A stretch of 55,929 nucleotides of DNA, taken from contig NZ_JAFEMD010000037.1 in the NCBI RefSeq assembly GCF_016892765.1, positions 1-55,929 on the forward strand, given 5' to 3'. The position numbers were made by a program, and so were the translations under genes. Below, piece after piece: positions 21,946 through 30,676 of this stretch (its first letter is position 1; each line of letters opens with the position of its first letter). The stretch is from Microvirga arvi. Lineage in GTDB: Bacteria > Pseudomonadota > Alphaproteobacteria > Rhizobiales > Beijerinckiaceae. The notes beneath the pieces are model-generated. The model was not told the origin of the DNA, did not search any database, and saw only the letters and a program-made list of their open reading frames with translations.

Positions 21946-21979
21946 GCCGAAATATTCAGCTTCCAGGAGACCCTGCCCG

Positions 21980-23230
21980 ATGGCCAAGCGCGCCGGAAGC
22001 GCCGATCTGCCGCTGCATTCCGGTTATGTGCCGAAGTGGCTGGCCGATCGCATGACGCGTCTCGGCGGCGTGATCAGCGAGGCCGTCGTGCACCATTACG
22101 GCCGGGACGAGCTGCTGCGCCGGCTCGCCCATCCGTTCTGGTTCCAGTCGTTCGGCGCCGTCATGGGGATGGATTGGCATTCCTCCGGCATCACCACCAG
22201 CGTCATCGGGGCTTTGAAGCGCGGGCTGACGCCGCTCTCGAAGGAGCTCGGCATTCATGTCTGCGGCGGGCGCGGAAAGCACTCGCGGCAGACGCCGCAT
22301 GAGCTGATCGCCATCGGCGAGCGCGTCGGCTTCGACGGCTCGGCTCTCGCGAATGCAAGCCGACTGGTGGCGAAGGTCGACAGCGCCGCGATCCAGGATG
22401 GGTTCGATCTTTATCTGCATGGCTTCATCGTCACGGATGACGGCAAGTGGGCGGTGGTCCAGCAGGGCATGAACGACGGGCGCCGGCAGGCGCGCCGCTA
22501 TCACTGGCTGTCCGAGGATCTGGAAAGCTTCGTCGACGAGCCGCATACGGCCATCGATGGCAAAGGGCAGGGCACGATCGTCAATCTCACCGACCGGCGG
22601 GCCGAGGCCTCGCGCAAGGCGCAGATTGCGATTCTGGATTCACTTGGACCCGACGGCATCGCCCGCAAATTCCTGGCGTTGGAGGAGCGTGACGCGGAAG
22701 CGGCCCCAGCAGCGAGCCCGCAGCCTCTTCTGCCGCATCTGATCATGCCTGAGCATCACGATGTTCGAGCAAAAGATGTGGTGCTGCGTCGGCTGCACGG
22801 GAGCCTTGCGGCTGCGGCCGACCGTGGGCCGACGGACTTTCCCGACCTTCTCCTGACGCCGGGCGTGGGGCCGCGGACCGTCGAGGCACTCGCCATGGTG
22901 GCGGAGGTCGTGCACGGCACGCCCTGCCGGTTCAGCGATCCCGCCCGGTTCTCCTTCGCCCATGGCGGCAAGGACAGGCACCCGTATCCTGTGCCGGTTC
23001 GCGTCTATGACGAGACAATCCGCGTGCTGAAATCGGCTGTGCAGAAGGCAAGGCTCGGCCAGCAGGAGGAGCTTTTCGCCCTGAAGCGGCTCGACGATCA
23101 GGCGCGCGCCCTCGAACGCCATGCCACGGGTCGCAATGTGGACGACCACATCAGGCAGGAGCGGGCGACATCGCATGCCTATGGCGGACGCTCCGTCTTC
23201 GGCGACGAGCCGCCGCCGGAAACCGATTAA
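21980..23230 (+). CDS. DUF763 domain protein
   Basis: 416 residues from ATG 21980, chosen because AGGAGA is upstream and the protein then begins AKRAGSADLPLHSGYVPKWL as in DUF763 proteins; the 37 codons before it are repeat-derived. Characteristic blocks include FGAVMGMDWHSSGITTSVIG, GGRGKHSRQTP, VQQGMNDGRRQARRYHW and AFPYPVPV-like HPYPVPVRVYD. A helix-hairpin-helix-like segment (LLLTPGVGPRTVEALAMVAE, about 290-309 region) suggests nucleic-acid contact. Function is unknown in bacteria and archaea. Its last four bases overlap the convergent amidase gene. Confidence 0.9.
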   Translation: MAKRAGSADLPLHSGYVPKWLADRMTRLGGVISEAVVHHYGRDELLRRLAHPFWFQSFGAVMGMDWHSSGITTSVIGALKRGLTPLSKELGIHVCGGRGKHSRQTPHELIAIGERVGFDGSALANASRLVAKVDSAAIQDGFDLYLHGFIVTDDGKWAVVQQGMNDGRRQARRYHWLSEDLESFVDEPHTAIDGKGQGTIVNLTDRRAEASRKAQIAILDSLGPDGIARKFLALEERDAEAAPAASPQPLLPHLIMPEHHDVRAKDVVLRRLHGSLAAAADRGPTDFPDLLLTPGVGPRTVEALAMVAEVVHGTPCRFSDPARFSFAHGGKDRHPYPVPVRVYDETIRVLKSAVQKARLGQQEELFALKRLDDQARALERHATGRNVDDHIRQERATSHAYGGRSVFGDEPPPETD

Positions 23231-24174
23231 CGCCGGGCAGGCTGCAGCAGGCTCTTGTCGAGCATCACGTGGACGCCTTTGTTGCCGTTGACCACCTGGG
23301 TGATGCGCAAATCCGCCGCAAGGCTGCACAGGGCATAGGCCTCTGCCTTGGTGATCCCGGTGCGCGCGGCGATCAGGTCGATCATGGTGCGCAGCGCGAT
23401 CACCACGCAATCGTCGAGGTCCGGATCGAAGGCTATGGTCATGACGTGCGTCGGCGTCTCGGCCATCGGCCAGGTGAGGTGCATGTCCTCGCGCAGATGC
23501 AGCTCGAAGGTGCCGATGAGTCCGGTCTCGATGGCCGTGACGCAGACCTCGCCGTCGCCCTGGACCCCGTGCCCGTCGCCCACGGAAAACAGGGCGCCGT
23601 CCACATGGATCGGCAGGTAGAGAATCGAGCCGGCCACCAACTCCTTGTTGTCGATATTGCCGCCGTTGCGGCGTGGCGGCAGTGTGCTGAGAGCACCCCA
23701 GGCGGCGGGCGGAGCAACGGCCATCACGCCGAAGAACGGCTTCAAAGGCAGTTCCAGACCCCAGGGCAGCCTGCCCGTCATCCGCTCGCGGTCGAGCGGG
23801 ATGGTCATGAAATGGATCTCGTCGAAATCGTCGGGAAGGGCCCCTTTCAGCGGTGCGGAATAGGTGAAGCCCCAGTCGTAATGCAGCGCGACGTCCTTGA
23901 TGCGGACCTCGAGAACCTGACCGGCCTTGGCGCCGCGCACCGCCACAGGGCCCGTGCAGATATGCCCCGGCAGCTTCGGCTTGTGGGCCGCGTGAATGGC
24001 GGACAGCGCCTGTGGGATCACGAAGGGCGCCTTGGGCATCGCCTCCGGTCCGCCGGAGACGGTCGAGATCGTGACCGTGTCTCCGGAATTAATCGTCAGA
24101 ACTGGCGGGAGCTGCGCGTCGAAATAGCCCCAGTGGATGGTCTCAGGTGATGCATCGAGTCGGTGTGTGGCCAC
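23227..24174 (-). CDS. Acetamidase/formamidase family protein
   Basis: 315 residues of the FmdA/AmdA family, which hydrolyses short amides to ammonia and the acid. Recognisable stretches: PVLTINSGDTVTISTVSGG, GHICTGPVAVRGAKAGQVLE, GGNIDNKELVAGSILYLPIH, and VGDGHGVQGDGEVCVTAIET, where the conserved acidic and histidine residues (GDGHGxQGDGE) form the metal-binding centre. No signal peptide. It is on the same strand as the peptide transporter and VOC genes, 100 bases downstream of the latter, so co-transcription is possible. The actual amide substrate cannot be deduced. Confidence 0.93.
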   Translation of the reverse strand: MATHRLDASPETIHWGYFDAQLPPVLTINSGDTVTISTVSGGPEAMPKAPFVIPQALSAIHAAHKPKLPGHICTGPVAVRGAKAGQVLEVRIKDVALHYDWGFTYSAPLKGALPDDFDEIHFMTIPLDRERMTGRLPWGLELPLKPFFGVMAVAPPAAWGALSTLPPRRNGGNIDNKELVAGSILYLPIHVDGALFSVGDGHGVQGDGEVCVTAIETGLIGTFELHLREDMHLTWPMAETPTHVMTIAFDPDLDDCVVIALRTMIDLIAARTGITKAEAYALCSLAADLRITQVVNGNKGVHVMLDKSLLQPARR

Positions 24175-24274
24175 GGATATGTCTGCTCATGCTGCGAAAA
24201 GCTGCCAGTGCAGCCATCTCGGCTGTGTGGCATTTTCTTTCATCGGGGGCAACGGAGCGCGGTCCGCCTCCGCT

Positions 24275-24664
24275 CTAGAAGTTTCCGAGATTGAAGATGT
24301 TGCCGTCTGGGTCCTTGAACCATGCCACACGCAGCTTGCCGAAGACGTGGACATCGCCGTCATGCTTTGCGCCTGGCATGTCGTAACGCTCGAAGGTGAC
24401 GCCTTTCGCCTTCAGATCCCGAATGACCGTATCCAGATCGTCGCCGAGAGGCCAGGTGACGGAGGTCGCTTTGTTGGTGCCGGCGAAGGTCGATTCGTAG
24501 ACGAGGAGGGTTGAGGATCCGGCACGGTAGCTCTGCACGCCTTCCTCATCGCCTTCGACGGGCTTCAGATCCAACGTATCCTCATAGAAGGTTCTGGCTT
24601 TGGCCAGGTTCTTGACCGCGACGGTCGCGAGGGCATTCTTCGTCGCAAGCAGCGTGGGCTTCAT
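24275..24664 (-). CDS. VOC (glyoxalase/bleomycin-resistance fold) family protein
   Basis: 129 residues with the two beta-alpha-beta-beta-beta modules of the vicinal oxygen chelate fold: an N-terminal ALATVAVKNLAKARTFYEDT and a C-terminal HVFGKLRVAWFKDPDGNIFNL. The usual C-terminal metal glutamate position in DPDGN-x-(I/F)-x-L is occupied by asparagine (IFNLGNF), so metal-dependent catalysis is doubtful and a binding role possible. It is 21 bases downstream of the permease gene and probably belongs to the transporter operon. Substrate unknown. Confidence 0.88.
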   Translation of the reverse strand: MKPTLLATKNALATVAVKNLAKARTFYEDTLDLKPVEGDEEGVQSYRAGSSTLLVYESTFAGTNKATSVTWPLGDDLDTVIRDLKAKGVTFERYDMPGAKHDGDVHVFGKLRVAWFKDPDGNIFNLGNF

Positions 24665-24685
24665 GGTTCGTCTCCATAAAGGTGG

Positions 24686-25849
24686 CTAGTGATACGGATC
24701 TGCCGCGTCTCTGAGCCCATCGCCCATGAAGTTGAAGGCGAGCACCACGATCACCACCGGCACCATCGGGAAGAGCAGCCAGGGGTGGAGCTGCACGGCC
24801 GCGAGGTTCTGCGCCTCGTTGAGCAGCACGCCCCAGCTCGTCACCGGAGGACGCAGGCCCAGTCCAAGGAAGGAGAGGGCGGTTTCGCCAAGGATCATCG
24901 ATGGGATCGACAGCGTCGCCGAGGCGATCAGGTGGCTCATGAAATTGGGGATAAGGTGGCGTACGATGATCCTCTGCTTGGAAGCGCCCATCAGCTCCGC
25001 CGCCTTCACGAAATCCTCCTCGCGCAGCGAGAGCAGCTTTGAGCGCACGGCGCGCGCCAGGCCCGGCCAGTCGAGAAGTCCGAGGATGATCGTGATGCCG
25101 AAGAAGACGAGGATCGGGCTCCAGTTCGCCGGCAGGGCGGCGGAGAGCGCCAGCCACAGGGGGAGTTCCGGCAGGGAGCGCAGGATCTCGATCGTACGCT
25201 GGATCACATGATCGACCCAGCCGCCGAGATAGCCGGCAAGGCCGCCGAAGAAGAGGCCGAGGGTAAACGAGACGGCAATGCCGACGATGCCGATGGTGAG
25301 CGAGATCCGCGCCCCATAGATGATGCGTGAGAGCAGGTCGCGTCCAAGCCTGTCGGTTCCGAGCAGGAACATCGTTCCTTCCTGTGGTGGGCAGAACAGG
25401 TGGATATCCATCTGCCACATGCCCCAGAACTGGTAAGCATCCCCTCGGCACAGGAACCGGATGGGTTGAGGCTTCGAGGTGTCGAGCGTGTAGACGCGCC
25501 GGAAGTTCTCCAGGTCGAAGCTGTAGGTATAGGGATAGACGAAGGGACCCATGAGGCGTCCTTCGTGCATCAGGTGAATTCCCTGCGGCGGCGCATAGAG
25601 GAAATCGCCATGCCGCTTGGTCTGATTATACGGCGCGATCACCTCGACGAAGGGCACGAGGGCATAGAAGGCGAGCAGCACGAAGGCGGCGGCGAGCGCC
25701 ACCTTGTGCCGCCGGAACTTCCACCACATCAGCTGCCAGGACGAGGCGCGATAAAAGCTTTCGTTTTCCGCGCCGACGGGCTCCGTCATACCTGGGTCGA
25801 AGGGCGCGGGATCGACATAGTGACGTTTGGACCTCACCGCCGTGTTCAT
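24686..25849 (-). CDS. Peptide-type ABC transporter permease (DppC/YejE-like)
   Basis: 387 residues, longer than DppC because of a periplasmic insertion of about 100 residues (about 75-170) between the first helix and the core, which is characteristic of YejE-like permeases. The core has six helices and the EAA loop near 275-300 (EEDFVKAAELMGASKQRIIV), where the ATPase docks. GTDRLGRDLLSRIIYGARIS is the typical DppC motif. It overlaps the upstream permease by 4 bases. It should form the membrane channel with its partner permease for import of peptides or a related solute. Confidence 0.93.
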   Translation of the reverse strand: MNTAVRSKRHYVDPAPFDPGMTEPVGAENESFYRASSWQLMWWKFRRHKVALAAAFVLLAFYALVPFVEVIAPYNQTKRHGDFLYAPPQGIHLMHEGRLMGPFVYPYTYSFDLENFRRVYTLDTSKPQPIRFLCRGDAYQFWGMWQMDIHLFCPPQEGTMFLLGTDRLGRDLLSRIIYGARISLTIGIVGIAVSFTLGLFFGGLAGYLGGWVDHVIQRTIEILRSLPELPLWLALSAALPANWSPILVFFGITIILGLLDWPGLARAVRSKLLSLREEDFVKAAELMGASKQRIIVRHLIPNFMSHLIASATLSIPSMILGETALSFLGLGLRPPVTSWGVLLNEAQNLAAVQLHPWLLFPMVPVVIVVLAFNFMGDGLRDAADPYH

Positions 25850-26865
25850 CGCGCGCCTCCCATGCGGATGCGCGGGTCGAGCGACGCCAGAAGGAGGTCG
25901 GAGACCAGCATGCCGACGACAGTGAGAATGGCGACGAACATGAGGATGAAGCCTGCGAGGAACTGATCCTGGCTTTTCAGCGCGCTCAGCAGAATAGGCC
26001 CGACCGTAGGCAGGCTCAAGACCAGCGACACCAGCACGGAACCCGACACGAGATGCGGCAACAGATTGCCGATGTCGGCGATGAAGGGATTGAGCGACAT
26101 GCGGAAGGGATATTTCAGCAGGGCCTTCGTGGGGCCGAGACCCTTTGCCTTCGCAGTGACGTAATATTGCTTGCCCAGCTCATCGAGCAGGTTCGCGCGC
26201 ATGCGTCGGATCATGGCGGCCGTACCGCCGAGCCCGATGACCACCGTGGGAACCACGAGATGCGAGAGCAGCGACTGAATCTTGGGCCAGCTCCAGGGCT
26301 CGCCGGCATATTGCGCATCGTAGAGCCCGCCGATCGAGATGCCGAACCAGCGGTTCATGTAGTAGAGCAGGATCAACGCCAGCAGGAAGCTTGGGGTCGC
26401 AAGTCCGATATACCCGATGAAAGTGGCCAGGTAATCACCGATGGAATATTGCCTTGTTGCGGAATAGATCGCGATCGGAATCGCGATCACGTGGATGAAG
26501 ATCACCACTGCGAAGTTGACGAGGAGCGTCAGCCACAAGGCATCGCCGACTACATCCACCACCGGCTTGTCGTATTCGAACGACCAGCCCCAATCACCCT
26601 GCAGCAGACCCGAGAAGCCGTTCGGGCCCGGCATGATGCCGATCCAGACCAGGTATTGCTGCCAGACCGGCTTGTCGAGGCCGTACTGCTTGATGAGGAA
26701 TTCCGCCTTGGCGATCGAGGCCGATTCGCCCTGCGCCCTCAGCTCCGCGATCTGGTTGGTCAGGAAGTCCCCGGGCGGCAGCTTGATGATGAAGAACACC
26801 AGCGCCGAAATGATCAGCAGGGTCACCGCCATGGTGACCGTGCGACGCAACAGGAAACGGATCAT
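25846..26865 (-). CDS. Peptide-type ABC transporter permease (DppB/YejB-like)
   Basis: 339 residues, starting MIRFLLRRTVTMAVTLLIIS, the usual first helix of DppB permeases, with about six helices. The EAA loop around 220-245 contains RMRANLLDELGKQYYVTAKA KGL-type sequence, interrupted here only for brevity. A periplasmic loop between helices 1 and 2 contains LIKQYGLDKPVWQQYLVWIG, standard for the family. It overlaps both neighbours by 4 bases, so stoichiometric synthesis is expected. It pairs with the DppC-like permease. Confidence 0.93.
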   Translation of the reverse strand: MIRFLLRRTVTMAVTLLIISALVFFIIKLPPGDFLTNQIAELRAQGESASIAKAEFLIKQYGLDKPVWQQYLVWIGIMPGPNGFSGLLQGDWGWSFEYDKPVVDVVGDALWLTLLVNFAVVIFIHVIAIPIAIYSATRQYSIGDYLATFIGYIGLATPSFLLALILLYYMNRWFGISIGGLYDAQYAGEPWSWPKIQSLLSHLVVPTVVIGLGGTAAMIRRMRANLLDELGKQYYVTAKAKGLGPTKALLKYPFRMSLNPFIADIGNLLPHLVSGSVLVSLVLSLPTVGPILLSALKSQDQFLAGFILMFVAILTVVGMLVSDLLLASLDPRIRMGGAR

Positions 26866-28784
26866 CGACGGGCCTCTTTGCCGGCGGCTTTGTTCCAGTA
26901 GATTTCATCCAGACGGTAGATCCCGAGCATCGCCGTCGGCTCCCAGCTGTAGAGAGCCTTCGCTGGGAGACCCTGCAGACCGTTTCGCACGACGATGGGC
27001 TGCAGCGCGCCGGCGATGGTGCCGATGGTCCACTGGTTCTCGGCATGGTTCTGCAGCATCTCGCGCCAGGCGGTTCGCTGAATCTCCCTGTCTCCGGTGT
27101 TCATCCAGGTCGTGTAGGACTCGAGAAGGCGCTGCGCTTCCGATATGTCCACCGCCTCGCCGTTCCTACCCTTGGTCTCCACATGCTGCCCCCATTTCGG
27201 CCAGGTGTAGTTGTCCTGGCGCATGGGAGCGAGCTCCGTCGGGGGCATGATGGCGGTGGGAATCGCATTGTCGAGGCCGGGGGCTGCCACCATCACGGTC
27301 AGGCCCGCATAAGAGCGGTTGCGCAGCACCGTGCGGTCCTGCGGTTTCACGAAGAGACGGACGCCGATCTCGCGCCAGAATTCGCCGATGAGAGTGAGTC
27401 CATCCACCACGAGGCTGCTCTCGCCGTCGGTCTCGACGATGATCTCCAGCTCGCGTCCGTCGGGCAGGAGGCGGATGCCCGCGCCGTTTCGCTGCGTCAG
27501 GCCGATCTCGTCGAGCAGGCGCGAGGCCTGCGCCGGATCGTAGGTTGCATGAACCGTGCGCAGCTCCGGCATGAAGAGCGGGCTTTCCGCCACGATCGTA
27601 TTGTTGCCCTCTGTGCCGAGCCCGAAGAGCAACGCGTTGTTCAGCGTCTTGCGGTCGATGCCGAGCGACAGGGCGCGGCGGAAACGGACGTCCCGGTTGA
27701 GCTGACGCCAGATCGGGTCCACCGTATTGAGATTGGGGTAGAGCGCGAGCTCCGTGCCGCGTGCATAGGGCCAGAGCAGGGTCTTGTAGCCCTTCGCCTT
27801 CTCTCCCTCCTTCAGGACGGGGATGTCGCCCATGGACAGGCCACGGAAGAGCAGATCCTCCTCGCCCGCATTGGCCTTGGCCGCGAAGAGCCCGCTTGCC
27901 GACACGTCCATGACGATCCGGTTGACGTAAGGCAGCTGATGCCCCTGGGCATCGACGCGGTGGTAATAGGGATTGCGCTCGAAGATGAACCGGTTCGCCG
28001 GTGCAGCGTTCATGACGCGCCAGGGCATGAGGGTCGGCAGAGCGGGATTGGTCTGCTCCTTCATGTCGTCCAGGCGGTTATGCAGGGCAGACCAGGATTT
28101 CAGCTTCTGCTGCTTGGCCTTCTCCTCCAGGCCAGCCTTGTCGGCGTATTTGGCATGAAACTGCTTGAGGTAGGCAGAGGCCCGATAGATGCCGGGATCG
28201 AGCGGGCCCGCAAGCTGTGGCAGGAAGCGCGGATTGGGCTTGTCCCAAGAGTAGCGGATTGTGCGCTCGTCGATGACTTCGAAGCGCGGCGGCTGGCCAT
28301 CCACGAGCATGAATTCGGGCGGGCCGGCCGGCGAGAGATCGGCGTTCTGCGCCACATCTTCCCAGTAATAGCGGAAATCCTCGGCCGTGAAGGGTGAACC
28401 GTCCGACCAGCGATGGCCGGCGCGCAGGGTGAAGGTGAAAACCCGGTCATCCTCGTTCTCGAGCTTTTCCAGAATATCGGGCTGGAGGTCGAGATTCGTG
28501 TCGTAGCCCACGAGGCGCGTATAGGTGAAGGTCGAGATGTAGCGGATGTCGCGCGGGCGAGGGACGAGGGTAACGATGTCGCCGCCGTACTGGCCGGATG
28601 AGTTCACGACAATAGGCGTTTTGGGAAGCCGCTCGGCAATGGGCGGAAGCTTCTTGTCCTGCAGGAGATCCGCGAAGAGGGGAGGCTCCTTGTAATCCTG
28701 GCCTAAGGCCGGAGGCGCAACCCATCCGAGCACGAGGGTAAGAGCAAGCGCGAGAGAGGTTTTGCGGGTGTTGAGCAGCATCAT
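26862..28784 (-). CDS. Peptide-type ABC transporter substrate-binding protein
   Basis: A 640-residue family-5 solute-binding protein. A signal peptide (RKTSLALALTLVLGWVAPP, cleavage near ALG-Q at 29) directs it to the periplasm. The lobe signature HRWSDGSPFTAEDFRYYWED and later FRRALSLGIDRKTLNNALLF match the SBP_bac_5 fold. At 640 residues it is longer than DppA (about 535) and near YejA-type or other long binding proteins, suggesting a larger ligand. The gene sits between the ATPase and the permeases with 4-base overlaps on both sides. The ligand is unknown; peptides, opines and glycosides are handled by close families. Confidence 0.93.
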   Translation of the reverse strand: MMLLNTRKTSLALALTLVLGWVAPPALGQDYKEPPLFADLLQDKKLPPIAERLPKTPIVVNSSGQYGGDIVTLVPRPRDIRYISTFTYTRLVGYDTNLDLQPDILEKLENEDDRVFTFTLRAGHRWSDGSPFTAEDFRYYWEDVAQNADLSPAGPPEFMLVDGQPPRFEVIDERTIRYSWDKPNPRFLPQLAGPLDPGIYRASAYLKQFHAKYADKAGLEEKAKQQKLKSWSALHNRLDDMKEQTNPALPTLMPWRVMNAAPANRFIFERNPYYHRVDAQGHQLPYVNRIVMDVSASGLFAAKANAGEEDLLFRGLSMGDIPVLKEGEKAKGYKTLLWPYARGTELALYPNLNTVDPIWRQLNRDVRFRRALSLGIDRKTLNNALLFGLGTEGNNTIVAESPLFMPELRTVHATYDPAQASRLLDEIGLTQRNGAGIRLLPDGRELEIIVETDGESSLVVDGLTLIGEFWREIGVRLFVKPQDRTVLRNRSYAGLTVMVAAPGLDNAIPTAIMPPTELAPMRQDNYTWPKWGQHVETKGRNGEAVDISEAQRLLESYTTWMNTGDREIQRTAWREMLQNHAENQWTIGTIAGALQPIVVRNGLQGLPAKALYSWEPTAMLGIYRLDEIYWNKAAGKEARR

Positions 28785-30646
28785 GCAGCCTCCCGGGCTG
28801 TCAGGCGCCCCAGACGAACTTTATGTCCTGGCTCGATCTCCTTCATGACACCGAACTCGCCGGGCTCGATGCGAAACGGCTCGGGCCATTCCGAAGGCTG
28901 GGAGAAGCGGCCCGTCCGCAATTTGCCGAAGTCGAGGGGCCGGTTGATGTCCGGATCCGGCACGGCGGCGAGAAGAGCCTGCGTGTAGGGGTGGACCGGA
29001 TTGCGGAAGAGCGAGGATTTCGGAGCCTCCTCGACGATGTAGCCCCGGCACATGACCGCGATGGTGTCGGCGATGTAGTCCACGACGGCGAGGTTATGCG
29101 ACACGAAGAGATAGGACAATCCCAACGCCGATTGCAGATCCTTGAGAAGGTTCAGCACCTGCGCCTGCACGGAGACGTCGAGGGCGGAGACCGGCTCGTC
29201 GCACAGCAGAACGCGCGGCTCGAGCGCAAGCGCCCGCGCGATGCCGAGGCGCTGGCGCTGGCCGCCGGAGAAGGAGTGCGGATAGCGTCGCAGCACGCGC
29301 TGATCGAGCCCCACCATATCGAGGAGCTGCTTCACGCGCTCAAAGCGCTCGTCCGACGTCCCGATGTCATGGATGCGCAGGGGCTCGGTGAGAAGCTCGT
29401 AGACCGTCATGCGCGGATTGAGCGACGAGAACGGGTCCTGGAAGATGAACTGCACCGAGCGGCGGTAGGCGGTCAGCGCCTCGCCTTCGAGCTTGTGCAC
29501 GTCCTTGGGACCGGTGCCGTCGTCGAAGAGCACCCGCCCGGAATTGGGCGTGATCGCGCGCATGATCATCTTGGAGACGGTGGTCTTGCCGCAGCCGGAT
29601 TCACCCACGAGGCCCAGGGTCTTGCCGGCGGGAAGGGCGAGATCGACCTCGCTGACGGCGCGGATCTCCCGCGACCTGCCGGAGAACCAGCCGGAGCGGA
29701 GCGTGAAGGATTTCGTCAGATGCTCCGCCTTCAGGATCGGACCTGCCGGCTGAACGCGCCGGGGCGCATCGGCTGCGGGGAGACTCGAGCTCTTCACCTC
29801 CCGGATCGGTGTTAGGCGCTCGTCCTCTCCCATGGCAAAGCGCGGGACCGCACGCATGAGCGCCTGGAGATAAGGATGTTGGGCATTGCGGAAGATATCC
29901 TCCCGCGATCCTGCCTCCATGATCTGCCCGCGATACATGACCACCACCTCGTCGGCCACGTTGGCCACTACCCCGAGGTCGTGGGTGATGAGGAGCACCG
30001 ACATGCCGGTTTCGGTCTGCAGTTCCTTGATGAGGTCGAGGATCTGCGCCTGCGTCGTCACATCGAGTGCCGTCGTCGGCTCGTCGGCGATCAGTAGGGC
30101 AGGGCGCGTGATCAGCGCCATGGCGATCATGGCGCGCTGGCGAAGACCCCCGGAGAGCTCGAACGGGTAAGTTTTCAGGGCCCGCTTCGGATCCGGGAAG
30201 CCGACCCTGTTCAGCACGTCCATGGTCCGCTGGTTTGCCGTGGCCTGATCCACATCGGCGTGGATCATCAGCGCCTCGGAGATCTGATCTCCAATGGTGT
30301 GGAGCGGTGACAGGGACGTCATCGGTTCCTGGAAGATCATGGCGATGCGCCCGCCGCGCAGGCTGTGCATGGCCTCGCCCTCGTGCTGGAGAGCCGCGAT
30401 GTCGACGCTTCCCCCGTTTGAGGTATCGTTGAAGAGAATGGAGCCGTTCGTGATCGCGGCCTTCTTCGACAGGATCTGGAGGATGGCCTGCGCCGTCACG
30501 GACTTGCCGGAGCCGGACTCGCCCACAAGCGCCACTGTCTTCCCCTGCGGAATCTCGAAGGACAGGCCATCGACCGCCCGGAAGTTTCCGGCGTCCGTAC
30601 TGAAATCCACCGTCAGCTGGCGAACTGACAGGAGTGGCGCTTCCAT
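28781..30646 (-). CDS. Peptide-type ABC transporter double ATPase (YejF-like)
   Basis: 621 residues from ATG 30646, chosen for GGAGGAG just upstream. Two complete nucleotide-binding domains are fused. The first (about 5-265) has Walker A GESGSGKS, signature LSGGLRQR and Walker [10 protein letters not shown]. The second (about 310-560) has [16 protein letters not shown] and LLCDEPVS. Each is followed by the oligopeptide-type C-terminal extension ([15 protein letters not shown] and [15 protein letters not shown]). The fusion equals DppD plus DppF. It is the first gene of the four-gene transporter operon, ending in ATGA over the next start. Confidence 0.95.
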   Translation of the reverse strand: MEAPLLSVRQLTVDFSTDAGNFRAVDGLSFEIPQGKTVALVGESGSGKSVTAQAILQILSKKAAITNGSILFNDTSNGGSVDIAALQHEGEAMHSLRGGRIAMIFQEPMTSLSPLHTIGDQISEALMIHADVDQATANQRTMDVLNRVGFPDPKRALKTYPFELSGGLRQRAMIAMALITRPALLIADEPTTALDVTTQAQILDLIKELQTETGMSVLLITHDLGVVANVADEVVVMYRGQIMEAGSREDIFRNAQHPYLQALMRAVPRFAMGEDERLTPIREVKSSSLPAADAPRRVQPAGPILKAEHLTKSFTLRSGWFSGRSREIRAVSEVDLALPAGKTLGLVGESGCGKTTVSKMIMRAITPNSGRVLFDDGTGPKDVHKLEGEALTAYRRSVQFIFQDPFSSLNPRMTVYELLTEPLRIHDIGTSDERFERVKQLLDMVGLDQRVLRRYPHSFSGGQRQRLGIARALALEPRVLLCDEPVSALDVSVQAQVLNLLKDLQSALGLSYLFVSHNLAVVDYIADTIAVMCRGYIVEEAPKSSLFRNPVHPYTQALLAAVPDPDINRPLDFGKLRTGRFSQPSEWPEPFRIEPGEFGVMKEIEPGHKVRLGRLTAREAA

Positions 30647-30676
30647 ATGCTCCTCCAGGCCTATGAGCATAACGCT

